From assembly GCA_000436915.1 (NCBI GenBank), contig HF994194.1, positions 106,695 through 117,793 of the forward strand: a DNA stretch of 11,099 nucleotides, written 5' to 3'. The DNA comes from Prevotella sp. CAG:1092. GTDB lineage: Bacteria; Bacteroidota; Bacteroidia; Bacteroidales; Bacteroidaceae. The position numbers were made by a program, and so were the translations under genes. Each line of letters begins with the position of its first letter. The first letter of the stretch is position 1. Shown piece by piece: positions 1 through 6,407 of this stretch. The notes beneath the pieces are model-generated. The model did not search any database and had not been told where the DNA came from. It saw only the letters and a program-made list of their open reading frames with translations.

Positions 1-1
1 C

Positions 2-73
2 GATAATGGTGGCATTAAACCGGGCAAATATACCTGCCTTGATAATGTCCGTATATGGAAGTATGAAGGATAA
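2..73 (+). CDS. 3' end of a truncated gene, possibly lectin/LamG-like C-terminus
   Basis: This is an open frame entering from the left edge; only the last 23 residues are present, ending in LDNVRIWKYEG followed by TAA. The pattern D-[ND]-[VI]-R-[IV]-W/Y followed by a few residues is how many LamG/concanavalin A-like lectin domains end, with their last beta strand reading like IDNVRIYN. A tail-fibre, adhesin or other carbohydrate-binding protein is therefore plausible, but 23 residues cannot prove it. The gene is followed at once by a strong hairpin, so it ends a transcription unit. Reading frame and stop are seen directly; the family is a weak inference. Confidence 0.5.
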   Translation, partial: DNGGIKPGKYTCLDNVRIWKYEG

Positions 74-76
74 AAG

Positions 77-102
77 AAAGTGCAAGGGCACCCTTGCACT
101 TT
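77..102. terminator. Bidirectional intrinsic terminator hairpin
   Basis: A perfect 11-bp stem (AAAGTGCAAGG at 77-87 pairs with CCTTGCACTTT at 92-102) closes a 4-base GCAC loop. It lies 3 bases after the stop of the plus-strand gene ending at 73 and 4 bases beyond the stop of the convergent minus-strand gene (107-109). The A-rich 5' arm and T-rich 3' arm provide a short U stretch in both directions, so it can serve both genes. Confidence 0.85.
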
Positions 103-106
103 ATAA

Positions 107-475
107 TTAACGGGAACGTAAAAGTTCGTATAATTTAGTTATTTCTTCATCAGTAAAATGTCGAACAGAACCATCTTTATCAGGTTTACCAGTCGCCTTT
201 TTAGAAAACAGTGAACGATAAGTATCTTCTTCGCCTTTATCACGAGGATGATAAATATGCCTCATCAATTCGGCGTGATTATATTTGCCATCTTTAAGCA
301 TATTCATTACAGATTTACGTTTAATGCTAATATCGTCACTTTCCGTCACTAGATCGTTTATATATCGATACACTTCTTCCGATACTACCTTACGTATTTT
401 ATCGTGCATAATCGATTTATTGATTTCTTCCTGTAGGATAGTATCTATTTTTTTACGTTGATTTTCGCTTAACAT
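107..475 (-). CDS. Conserved hypothetical protein, possibly regulatory
   Basis: A 122-residue soluble, highly charged protein with no signal peptide or membrane segment. The N-terminal half (about 1-45) is predicted helical (MLSENQRKKIDTILQEEINK and following). The C-terminal half holds a compact block: a stretch around MLKDGKYNHAELMRHIY, a linker containing RSLFSKKATGK, then FTDEEITKLYELLRSR. This arrangement of short amphipathic helices resembles small proteins I remember from Bacteroidota and their mobile elements, and a nucleic-acid-binding helix-turn-helix role is conceivable, but I recognise no named domain. It is transcribed divergently from the PTH2-like gene with only 28 bases between the two starts, so promoters must overlap. 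It ends at the shared hairpin. Function unknown; the gene itself is well supported by length, context and terminator. Confidence 0.8.
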   Translation of the reverse strand: MLSENQRKKIDTILQEEINKSIMHDKIRKVVSEEVYRYINDLVTESDDISIKRKSVMNMLKDGKYNHAELMRHIYHPRDKGEEDTYRSLFSKKATGKPDKDGSVRHFTDEEITKLYELLRSR

Positions 476-476
476 A

Positions 477-487
477 GATAAATAATT
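477..487 (+). promoter_or_regulatory. GATAAATAATT motif in divergent promoter gap
   Basis: The 28-base gap between the divergent genes starting at 475 (minus) and 504 (plus) must carry both promoters. It contains GATAAATAATT. The same GATAAATAA core recurs at 2686 and 6931, also upstream of plus-strand first genes. It resembles the T4-type late promoter core TATAAATA with one change, but the window is AT-rich and chance recurrence is possible. Confidence 0.3.
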
Positions 488-503
488 CTTTTTAAATAAA
501 TAT

Positions 504-995
504 ATGGATAATAATAAAGTTAACCAAATGCATCATTATCGGATGTATTGTTTCGTCGAAAGACATTTATCACCTATCGATAAAGGTATACAGTCAGCAC
601 ATTCTATCGTAGAATATGCAAATAAATACCTTAATACCATTGAATATGTGACGTGGGCATATACAGACAAAACAATTATCCTTTTAAATGGCGGTGTCGT
701 AAATGATCTGCGTAATATCTGTACTGAGTTCACAATAAATGAAATAAAGTTTGCATCATTTCATGAAACTGATATGGATGATATGTTGACTTGTATTTCG
801 GTATTGGTAGATGAAAGAGTCTACGATGATAAAAATTATCCTAATTTCGAGAAATGGTGCGAAGGAAATGGATTATCATCTTTGAATACCGATAACCATT
901 ACGCCGAAAATTATCAAAAATGGAAAAATTTTATCGGCGGTGATAATAATGTAATATTGAAATCATTAATTAATAAACATCATCTCTCAAGATAA
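504..995 (+). CDS. Peptidyl-tRNA hydrolase II (PTH2)-like phage protein
   Basis: A 163-residue protein. Residues 12-105 follow the layout of the PTH2 fold. A first beta strand (YRMYCFVER) leads to a segment SPIDKGIQSAHSIVEYA (23-39), which corresponds to the family's GKxxxQxxHA helix (K27, G28, Q30 and H33 here). A tryptophan (W51) precedes the strand KTIILLNGG (56-64), and a last segment, FHETDMDDMLTCISVLVDER, sits where PTH2 proteins have their D-x-G-x-T and following strand. Canonical PTH2 cleaves the ester bond of peptidyl-tRNA to recycle tRNA. Here the D-x-G-x-T catalytic region is not canonical, so it may bind rather than hydrolyse. Residues 106-163 are an extra tail I do not recognise. 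The stop is 1 base before the Dam gene's ATG, so the two are co-transcribed. No Shine-Dalgarno is seen. The fold assignment is an inference from motif order. Confidence 0.55.
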   Translation: MDNNKVNQMHHYRMYCFVERHLSPIDKGIQSAHSIVEYANKYLNTIEYVTWAYTDKTIILLNGGVVNDLRNICTEFTINEIKFASFHETDMDDMLTCISVLVDERVYDDKNYPNFEKWCEGNGLSSLNTDNHYAENYQKWKNFIGGDNNVILKSLINKHHLSR

Positions 996-996
996 C

Positions 997-1809
997 ATGG
1001 GTAAGGCAGTTTTTAAACCGATTAGATATTTTGGATCAAAGGGTACTTTTTATAAAAAACTTTTAGAATATTTCCCTGACACTAATAGTTACAATATGTA
1101 TATTGAGCCTTTTGGAGGTTCTTATACAATGGGACTGACAGCGACATTACCTGATAAGGTATGTGAGATATATAATGATAAAGAAAAAAATGTATACTCA
1201 TTGTATAAGGTATTACAAGATAAGGAACTCTTCGAACAATTTAAGCGACTGTGTGATTTATCGACCTATAATGAATACTATCGTCAATTATATAGAGAGG
1301 CATTAAAGAAAGAGGAACTAAGTGATCTACTACGGGCGTTTTATTTTTTCTATGTTAATCATACCAGTCATAATGGTGTCGGAGGTTTTAGTATTAACCC
1401 AATTATTCGACGAGGAATGGCGAAAAGTGTCTCTGATATGTTGTCCTGTATTGATAGATTACCTGAATTACACCAACGTCTGAGTAGAGTTATCGTGACG
1501 AATAAAGACGGAATAGATTTAGTCAATAAATATAATACGCCGAATGTCTTTTTATATCTCGACCCACCGTATGTACAGGAAACTCGCACCTCGGCTCGAT
1601 ATGCTGAAGATATGGACGATGATACACACCGACGTTTACTTGAAGCCTGTATTCATTCCAAGGCTAAAATATTAATTAGTGGATACGATAATCATCTCTA
1701 TGATATTCTATTAAGTAATGGATTTACCAAGCATTCATTCGAAGTTAACACCATATCAGGAGACAAGAAGCCAAAGACGAAAATCGAAACCATATGGAAA
1801 AATTATTGA
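997..1809 (+). CDS. dam: D12-class (Dam-type) adenine-N6 DNA methyltransferase
   Basis: A 270-residue protein, the usual size for Dam-type enzymes, which transfer a methyl group from SAM to N6 of adenine, often in GATC. Motif order is complete and typical of the alpha class. Motif X-like KPIRYFGSKG is at 7-16, the SAM-binding IEPFGGSYTMGL (normally EPFxGxG) at 36-47, and IYNDKEKNV (motif II region) at 58-66. The catalytic DPPY is at 189-192 within FLYLDPPYVQ, and the late strand KILISGYDN at 224-232. The target-recognition part lies between about 70 and 180. No partner restriction endonuclease is visible nearby, so this is an orphan methylase. In phages these commonly protect the genome from restriction or mark phage DNA. 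It starts 1 base after the preceding stop and is followed by a long inverted repeat. GATC specificity is an inference from the family, not proven. Confidence 0.93.
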   Translation: MGKAVFKPIRYFGSKGTFYKKLLEYFPDTNSYNMYIEPFGGSYTMGLTATLPDKVCEIYNDKEKNVYSLYKVLQDKELFEQFKRLCDLSTYNEYYRQLYREALKKEELSDLLRAFYFFYVNHTSHNGVGGFSINPIIRRGMAKSVSDMLSCIDRLPELHQRLSRVIVTNKDGIDLVNKYNTPNVFLYLDPPYVQETRTSARYAEDMDDDTHRRLLEACIHSKAKILISGYDNHLYDILLSNGFTKHSFEVNTISGDKKPKTKIETIWKNY

Positions 1810-1822
1810 CACTTTAGTAAAA

Positions 1823-1866
1823 ATTGTTCACTGGAAATATTTTTTAAATAATTTCTAGTGAACAAT
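1823..1866. repeat. 15-bp inverted repeat between dam and the DUF4326 gene
   Basis: ATTGTTCACTGGAAA (1823-1837) pairs with TTTCTAGTGAACAAT (1852-1866) through 15 pairs, one of them G·U, around a 14-base A/T-only loop. It begins 13 bases after the dam stop and ends 18 bases before the likely ATG of the next gene. There is no T-run after the 3' arm on the plus strand, so it is not a standard terminator for dam. On the minus strand the arm is followed by TTTTACT. It could instead be an operator, a processing site or a 5'-UTR structure. Confidence 0.8.
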
Positions 1867-1884
1867 AACTTTATATATTATATT

Positions 1885-2268
1885 ATGACCGAAATTATTA
1901 GATATTGTATGTCAAAAGAAGAACATGAAGGAGATAATGTATTTAAGATATGCCGTCCAAATATCATGGGTAATCCTTTCACGCATCTTCCGAAAAAACA
2001 GACTAAATTTAAGAACCTGATCAAGGTAAAAAGCAGAGAAGATGCGGTTCGCCTTTATGAACCTTATTTCGATAGTATGGTCGCAACTAATCCGACATTT
2101 CAAGCCGAATGGGATAGAATGTTCAGTGCTTATTTAAAATACGATAAAATATATATAGGGTGTTTTTGTGATGAAAGTGAACCTTGCCACGGTGATATTA
2201 TTATCAAGAAATTAAGACAAAGGGCTATCAAACAAATGTTAAATAATTTGAGCCTTACAAAAAATTAA
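1885..2268 (+). CDS. DUF4326 family protein
   Basis: A 127-residue protein when started at the ATG at 1885. An upstream in-frame GTG at 1858 would place the start inside the inverted repeat and is rejected; an ATG at 1909 is also possible. Residues 24-104 match the DUF4326 pattern. An RPNIMGNPF segment (24-32; compare the family's VGNPF) is followed by a helical region with REDAVRLYEPYF (51-62), then YIGCFCDESEPCHGD (90-104), the family's G-C-x-C-x(5)-C-H-x-D signature with Cys/His that could bind metal. The molecular function of DUF4326 is not known to me; members are frequent in phages and mobile elements. Its stop codon overlaps that of the convergent T5orf172 gene (2265-2268), so the two transcripts share 3' ends. 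Confidence 0.82.
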   Translation: MTEIIRYCMSKEEHEGDNVFKICRPNIMGNPFTHLPKKQTKFKNLIKVKSREDAVRLYEPYFDSMVATNPTFQAEWDRMFSAYLKYDKIYIGCFCDESEPCHGDIIIKKLRQRAIKQMLNNLSLTKN

Positions 2269-2588
2269 TGCAGATTTTTAACAAAAAAAGGATTCGATAA
2301 CAATGAATGAATAATATTCTCGAATTTATCGCATGTGTCGCTAAAATGCTGTACATCTTCATCCGTTAATTCGAACCATTCGTTCAAGACCTTCTTATCC
2401 TCGAAATACTTATGTAACATCGTTTCCATACGGTAGATATATTCAGTCAAATATTGGTCTTTAACGGTCAACAATGATGCATTACCTGTCTGTAATTTTT
2501 TCAATCTATTTTCAACGGCATTCTTAGTGACTCCGATTTTAAATAATCCTCTTTCCTCATCGTGGATAAGATATACATATCCTGACAT
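2265..2588 (-). CDS. T5orf172 / MUG113-type GIY-YIG domain protein
   Basis: A 107-residue protein from the ATG at 2588, where MSGYVYLI begins. Twenty upstream in-frame codons up to 2648 encode a hydrophobic, A/T-driven sequence and are unlikely to be translated. The whole protein is one T5orf172/MUG113 domain of the GIY-YIG nuclease superfamily. GYVYLI (3-8) stands for the GIY strand and FKIGVT (16-21) for the YIG strand. R28 lies in the following helix (ENRLKKLQTGN). E55 in METMLHKYF (54-62) is the metal-binding glutamate, and NEWFEL (69-74) closes the domain. Catalytic R and E are present, so it may be an active nuclease. It has no DNA-binding domain of its own. Such stand-alone proteins occur in many phages with no agreed role. 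It faces DUF4326 with overlapping stops and no terminator between. Confidence 0.85.
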   Translation of the reverse strand: MSGYVYLIHDEERGLFKIGVTKNAVENRLKKLQTGNASLLTVKDQYLTEYIYRMETMLHKYFEDKKVLNEWFELTDEDVQHFSDTCDKFENIIHSLLSNPFFVKNLH

Positions 2589-2685
2589 ATAAACTAATAT
2601 AAATACATATGTATTTGTAATATATATATTTCGTATATATAAAATCAAAACTCTTGACTTTTTTTAACGTTAAGAACCATTCAAT

Positions 2686-2708
2686 GATAAATAAAAATAC
2701 TAACTTTG
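2686..2708 (+). promoter_or_regulatory. Putative promoter for the tRNA-enzyme operon (TAACTTTG)
   Basis: TAACTTTG at 2701-2708 matches the Bacteroidota -7 consensus TAnnTTTG, 40 bases before the first start of the operon (2748). No clear TTTG -33 box is present at the expected distance. GATAAATAA, seen also at 477 and 6931, begins at 2686. The element lies in the 159-base gap between the divergent T5orf172 gene and this operon. A strong match to -7 only; moderate confidence. Confidence 0.45.
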
Positions 2709-2747
2709 CATTTAGTAAACATTATAAGAAATCAATACTGACAAAGG

Positions 2748-2960
2748 ATGAAGAATAAGAAATTTTGCCTAACTCACCATCTTTATTACGAACGTAACGA
2801 ATGTCCGTTATGCCTTCATGAAAGATTAAACTATTATGCTCATAGATATAATATCGAGAACAAGGTAAGTAAACAAACGACGACCGATAGTAATACAGCC
2901 CGTGAAATTAATGAAGAGGATATAATTAAATTGACGAACAAATTTAACAAAAAACAATGA
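2748..2960 (+). CDS. Small zinc-ribbon-like protein at head of tRNA-enzyme operon
   Basis: A 70-residue protein. The N-terminus holds C7-x2-H10 and C19-x2-C22 (FCLTHHLYYERNECPLC), a spacing that would make a small treble-clef or zinc-ribbon knuckle, with H24 as an alternative ligand. The rest is basic and helical (RLNYYAHRYNIENK, then INEEDIIKLTNKFNKKQ at the end). There is no signal peptide or membrane segment. It is the first gene after a TAACTTTG promoter-like element, and an AAAGG directly before the ATG is the nearest thing to a ribosome binding site. Its stop overlaps the RlaP start by 4 bases (ATGA), which implies translational coupling and a possible functional link to RNA repair. No named family recognised; metal binding is inferred from the ligands. 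Confidence 0.75.
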   Translation: MKNKKFCLTHHLYYERNECPLCLHERLNYYAHRYNIENKVSKQTTTDSNTAREINEEDIIKLTNKFNKKQ

Positions 2961-4321
2961 AAAAATACACTTTCGACGATATTCGAGAAAAAGGATTGCT
3001 GTTGTATGAATACATCCGTGGTTCGGTTAGCCAAGGCATTAATACTCCGTTGTCGGATGTCGACCACGGAGGTATATATATGGCACCTGTAGAACAACTA
3101 TTAGGTCTCGGACTTGATTATCAAGATGAAATTAAAGACGAAAAAGGCGATGATGATTGGATGGAACTAAATAAGTTTATGAAATTACTTCTTAAGTCGA
3201 ATCCGACCGTTTTGGAGGCACTGTTTATTGACGATAAATATGTAATATACGAACACCCAATAATGACGGAAATCAAGAAACATCGCAATGACTTCGTGAC
3301 AAAAGAATGTTTCAAAGGTTTCATCGGTTATTCTTATGAACAGATAAAGAAATGTCGGTCACTTAAAAAACTTTTTGTACAACCGATAGTAGAACGAAAA
3401 ACGGTACTTGACTTTTGTTATACGTTTTATAAACAAGGTAGTACAAAAATCGAAAATTGGCTTGATTATCGTGGATTAAAACAGAAATATTGCGGCCTCG
3501 TGAATATACCTAATATGACGGATACAATCGGCGTGTATTACGACTGGGGTAATCACTTCTTGAACGAGGGTATTAAAATCGAGGAATTATATAATGCCTA
3601 CGATAGGATAGGAACGTATTCGACTACCGATATAATAACGAGATTGAAGAATACGAACGATGACATCGAAAAATCGAAATTGGAAAATGAATTGAAAAAA
3701 TGTCATATAAGTAATATGGTCAAATTCATAATGGATTTCTATCAACTTGACAATATGTTTGACCTCGGTGAATGGTATAACAATCAAAAATTTATCGGAT
3801 ATAAGGGGATAATTAATGAAAAAGGTACGTCAAACGAATTGCGTCTATCATCGGTGGCGAAGAATGAGAAACCGATATGTTATATGACATATAATAAAAA
3901 TGCCTTTAGTAGTCATTGCAAAGATTATAAGGAATATAAGGAATGGGAAAAGAACCGTAATCCTGTAAGGTATCAACAAAATAAGGGTAAATTGTTCGAC
4001 CGTAAAAATGTTGCACACGCCGTTAGACTTATGCATATGGGTATCGAAGTAGCACAAGGTGAAGGAATAAAAGTCGACAGAACCAACATTGACCGAGATT
4101 TTATAATGAATATTAGAAATGGTAATACCTCTTATGAAGAAATTATTTCTTATCTCGAAAATAAGAGAGATGAAATGGAACGTGTAATGAAAACGTCTAA
4201 ATTACCAGAAAAAATTGATTCCGAAAAGTTAAATAATCTCTTAATAAAAATAAGGAAGAAACAATTCGATTATACCTTTGCCAATGAAAAGAAAATAATA
4301 AGTAAAAGAGATAACATATGA
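2957..4321 (+). CDS. RlaP-family nucleotidyltransferase (RNA-repair polymerase beta fold)
   Basis: A 454-residue protein of the RlaP type (PF10127, older name YcgL-like predicted nucleotidyltransferase). Residues 19-36 carry the polymerase-beta signature YIRGSVSQG...TPLSDVDHGGIY: G22-S23, G27 and the metal-binding pair D34 and D36. The usual follow-on segment is present at 66-90 (DDWMELNKFMKLLLKSNPTVLEALF): an acidic residue as the third metal ligand, then a helix with the diagnostic NPTVLE. After that come EHPIM and the helical KGFIGYSYEQIKK. Comparative genomics assigns RlaP to RNA repair, possibly adding nucleotides to damaged RNA ends; its exact substrate is unsettled. The catalytic residues are intact. 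The extended C-terminal half (about 150-454) is helical, with no second domain recognised. The gene overlaps both neighbours by 4 bases, including the CCA-adding enzyme, which points to tRNA as substrate. Confidence 0.87.
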   Translation: MKKYTFDDIREKGLLLYEYIRGSVSQGINTPLSDVDHGGIYMAPVEQLLGLGLDYQDEIKDEKGDDDWMELNKFMKLLLKSNPTVLEALFIDDKYVIYEHPIMTEIKKHRNDFVTKECFKGFIGYSYEQIKKCRSLKKLFVQPIVERKTVLDFCYTFYKQGSTKIENWLDYRGLKQKYCGLVNIPNMTDTIGVYYDWGNHFLNEGIKIEELYNAYDRIGTYSTTDIITRLKNTNDDIEKSKLENELKKCHISNMVKFIMDFYQLDNMFDLGEWYNNQKFIGYKGIINEKGTSNELRLSSVAKNEKPICYMTYNKNAFSSHCKDYKEYKEWEKNRNPVRYQQNKGKLFDRKNVAHAVRLMHMGIEVAQGEGIKVDRTNIDRDFIMNIRNGNTSYEEIISYLENKRDEMERVMKTSKLPEKIDSEKLNNLLIKIRKKQFDYTFANEKKIISKRDNI

Positions 4322-5721
4322 CAAAAGATAAATTTTTGGAAATCTGTCATTACTTAAAACACATTCTCAGTAATAGTGACTTCGACGACAACACATATGT
4401 CGTCGGTGGTGCTGTTCGTGATTTCGTAATGGGTAATGATATAAAAGATATCGATATTGTTGTTTCGTTACCCTCAGGTGGTATTAATTTGGCAAAATGG
4501 CTATATACTAATGATTTCCTAGTTAACGAACCTGTACTGTATCCGACCTATGGTACTTCGATGTTCCATTTGAAGGAATATCCTGACATTGAATTAGAAG
4601 CTGTCCAAACGAGGAAAGAACAGTATAAGGATAAAAATAGTCGTAACCCGGAGACCGAATACGGTACAATACAAGAGGACGCAAATCGAAGAGACCTTAC
4701 AATTAATGCTTTGTACTATAAAATAACAGACGGTAAAATCATCGATATCACTAATAAGGGGCTATCAGACATTAAAGAGCATATTATTAGAGTTACCTCA
4801 GAACCAGACATCGTATATTCAGATGATGCATTAAGGATACTCAGATGTATTCGTTTCAGCTCAAGATTTCAATGGAATATCGATAATGACACCCTTAATG
4901 GTATGAAACGAAATGTCAACCGCCTAAGCATTATAACCCGAGAGAGAATAAAAGACGAATTGAACAAAATGCTAATGACCGAGAAACCCTCCATTGCATT
5001 AGGAATAATTCGTGATATAGGAGCAATGAAATATATAATCCCCGAGTTAGAAAAAACTTTCGAACTAAGACAGAATCGTTACCACGATTTCAATACCGTA
5101 TGGGAACACACTTTAATGACTGTGGATATGTCAAAACCATACCTCAGTTTAAGAGTCGCAGCTTTACTCCACGATGTCGGTAAAATAGTTACCTATTCTA
5201 CAGACGATAAAGGTAACATACATTTCTACGGTCATGAATTAAAGTCTTCAGAAATGAGTCTTGCCATATTAAAAAGACTTAAATACTCCAATAGCTTCAT
5301 ACATGATGTACAAATTATGATAAAAAATCATATGAGGACAAAACTTTTCGGAGATACTATTGAAGGAGTACAGACTAAGACATTATTCAAAATGGAATAC
5401 GAATTAGGTCGTAGACACTTTAACAATTGTCTTGATTTGATAGATGCCGATAACAAATCACACGGTAAAAAGTTTTGTACACCGTGCCAGGTCGAAAATA
5501 TACGGAAAAGAGTCGACGAATATGAACAACAAGGCATTTCCTTATTCGACTATAAACTGCCGATAAACGGTAATGATATAATGGAAATATTAGATATTCT
5601 ACCTTCAAGAAAAGTAAAAGAATGTTTACAATGGGTAATGAAGTTCGTCTATAATAACCCAGTAATTAGCAGAAAAGAATTATTAAAACAAATTAAACAA
5701 TATAAAAGATATGATAAGTAA
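4318..5721 (+). CDS. cca: CCA tRNA nucleotidyltransferase (class II) with HD domain
   Basis: A 467-residue class II tRNA nucleotidyltransferase, the bacterial size. It adds or repairs the 3'-terminal CCA of tRNA from CTP and ATP without a nucleic-acid template. Head: VVGGAVRDFVMG (28-39) and DIDIV (44-48), the two catalytic aspartates. Nucleotide-selecting region: EDANRRDLTINAL (120-132), the ED-x2-RRD motif. Neck: DDALRILRCIRFSSRF (169-184), then ERIKDEL (209-215). A C-terminal HD domain follows, with H264 (VWEHTL) and HDVGK (285-289); in bacterial homologues this acts as a 2',3'-cyclic phosphodiesterase or phosphatase on RNA ends. All key residues look intact. It could equally be called a poly(A) polymerase-family member, but no basic polyadenylation tail is seen. 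ATGA overlap with RlaP upstream and an 11-base overlap with YqeY downstream show coupling. Confidence 0.94.
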   Translation: MTKDKFLEICHYLKHILSNSDFDDNTYVVGGAVRDFVMGNDIKDIDIVVSLPSGGINLAKWLYTNDFLVNEPVLYPTYGTSMFHLKEYPDIELEAVQTRKEQYKDKNSRNPETEYGTIQEDANRRDLTINALYYKITDGKIIDITNKGLSDIKEHIIRVTSEPDIVYSDDALRILRCIRFSSRFQWNIDNDTLNGMKRNVNRLSIITRERIKDELNKMLMTEKPSIALGIIRDIGAMKYIIPELEKTFELRQNRYHDFNTVWEHTLMTVDMSKPYLSLRVAALLHDVGKIVTYSTDDKGNIHFYGHELKSSEMSLAILKRLKYSNSFIHDVQIMIKNHMRTKLFGDTIEGVQTKTLFKMEYELGRRHFNNCLDLIDADNKSHGKKFCTPCQVENIRKRVDEYEQQGISLFDYKLPINGNDIMEILDILPSRKVKECLQWVMKFVYNNPVISRKELLKQIKQYKRYDK

Positions 5722-6181
5722 CAAAATTGATGAAATGATAGCGTCAGCCCTCAAAAATCGAGAGACTGAATTGCTGAATGTATTAAAATTAATTAAAACC
5801 GAATTCGTCAATGCATTACATAACAAGTCTAAAAGAATTACATTGAATGACGAAATTGAAATTAAAATATTGACGAAGATGGCAAATCAACGAGAAGACT
5901 CAATCAGACAGTATCTCGACGGTAATCGACAAGACCTCGCAGATAAAGAAAGAAGAGAGCTTGAAATAATAAGGAACTATCTTCCACAGCGTCCATCTGA
6001 CGATGAAGTCAATAATTTTACAAATGAAATAATCAATAATTATGTCAAAGAAAACATCAAAGAAGGCTGGAAATTATCGATGAAAGATATGAAACCAATC
6101 ATGAATTTAGTACATGAAAAGTACCCATTCGCAGACGGCAAAACAATTTCAAAATGTCTACAATCAGCTATTAAGAATTAA
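5711..6181 (+). CDS. YqeY / GatB-tail-like protein
   Basis: A 156-residue helical protein close to the roughly 150 residues of bacterial YqeY (GatB/YqeY family, PF09424). The recognised pattern runs in order: an N-terminal helix with ETELLNVLKLIKTEFVNAL, then ILTKMANQREDSIRQYLDG, NRQDLADKERRELEIIRNYL, the LPQRPSDDEV turn, and a C-terminal helical module MKDMKPIMNLVHEKYPFADG followed by KTISKCLQSAI. The family resembles the C-terminal tail of GatB, the subunit of the Glu/Asp-tRNA amidotransferase, and that tail contacts tRNA; stand-alone YqeY may do likewise, but its role is not established. The start overlaps the cca 3' end by 11 bases, so it is translated from the same message. Finding YqeY next to CCA and RlaP genes strengthens the idea that it delivers or clamps tRNA. 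Confidence 0.9.
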   Translation: MISNKIDEMIASALKNRETELLNVLKLIKTEFVNALHNKSKRITLNDEIEIKILTKMANQREDSIRQYLDGNRQDLADKERRELEIIRNYLPQRPSDDEVNNFTNEIINNYVKENIKEGWKLSMKDMKPIMNLVHEKYPFADGKTISKCLQSAIKN

Positions 6182-6186
6182 AATAT

Positions 6187-6396
6187 ATGGAAAAAAGAAA
6201 TTATCCTTATTTAGGAAAAAATACAATTAAAGGCAAAACCTTCGTCGTACTTTTTACCGAGGAAGACACAGGCGTTATTGTAACCAGTGATTTTAATGAC
6301 GGAGATAAATTTGCCTTCGGTAAATACCTAACTAATTTTGCCGAAGAACAATTTGAGATACTTCCGCCTGATATGCAAGTAAGTCTTCATAATTAA
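6187..6396 (+). CDS. Small hypothetical protein
   Basis: A 69-residue protein starting 5 bases after the YqeY stop and ending 11 bases before the next gene. It reads like a small beta-rich domain: GKNTIKGKTFVVLFTEEDTG (strand-turn), VIVTSDFNDGDKFAFGKYL (strand, acidic turn, strand), then a short helix and FEILPPDM. No cysteines, no membrane segment, no signal peptide. I recognise no family. Position inside the operon, tight spacing and a clean ATG support a real gene; the function is unknown, possibly accessory to the tRNA enzymes upstream. Confidence 0.72.
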   Translation: MEKRNYPYLGKNTIKGKTFVVLFTEEDTGVIVTSDFNDGDKFAFGKYLTNFAEEQFEILPPDMQVSLHN

Positions 6397-6407
6397 CTGA
6401 TAGAACA

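Noticed and set aside
1858..1884. GTG start for the DUF4326 gene
   Set aside because: It lies inside the 3' arm of the inverted repeat and adds only A/T-driven residues; the ATG at 1885 gives a normal family length.
2271..2290. A/T palindrome after the convergent DUF4326 and T5orf172 stops as a terminator
   Set aside because: Only a weak A-run/T-run pairing is visible and it lies inside the T5orf172 coding sequence; too weak to call.
2589..2648. Upstream start at 2648 for the T5orf172 gene
   Set aside because: The extra 20 residues are hydrophobic products of A/T-rich leader DNA, and the domain starts exactly at MSGYVYL (2588).
2840..3097. An 85-codon minus-strand frame across the zinc-ribbon/RlaP junction
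   Set aside because: It is antisense to two recognised genes and has a biased hydrophobic composition with no domain.
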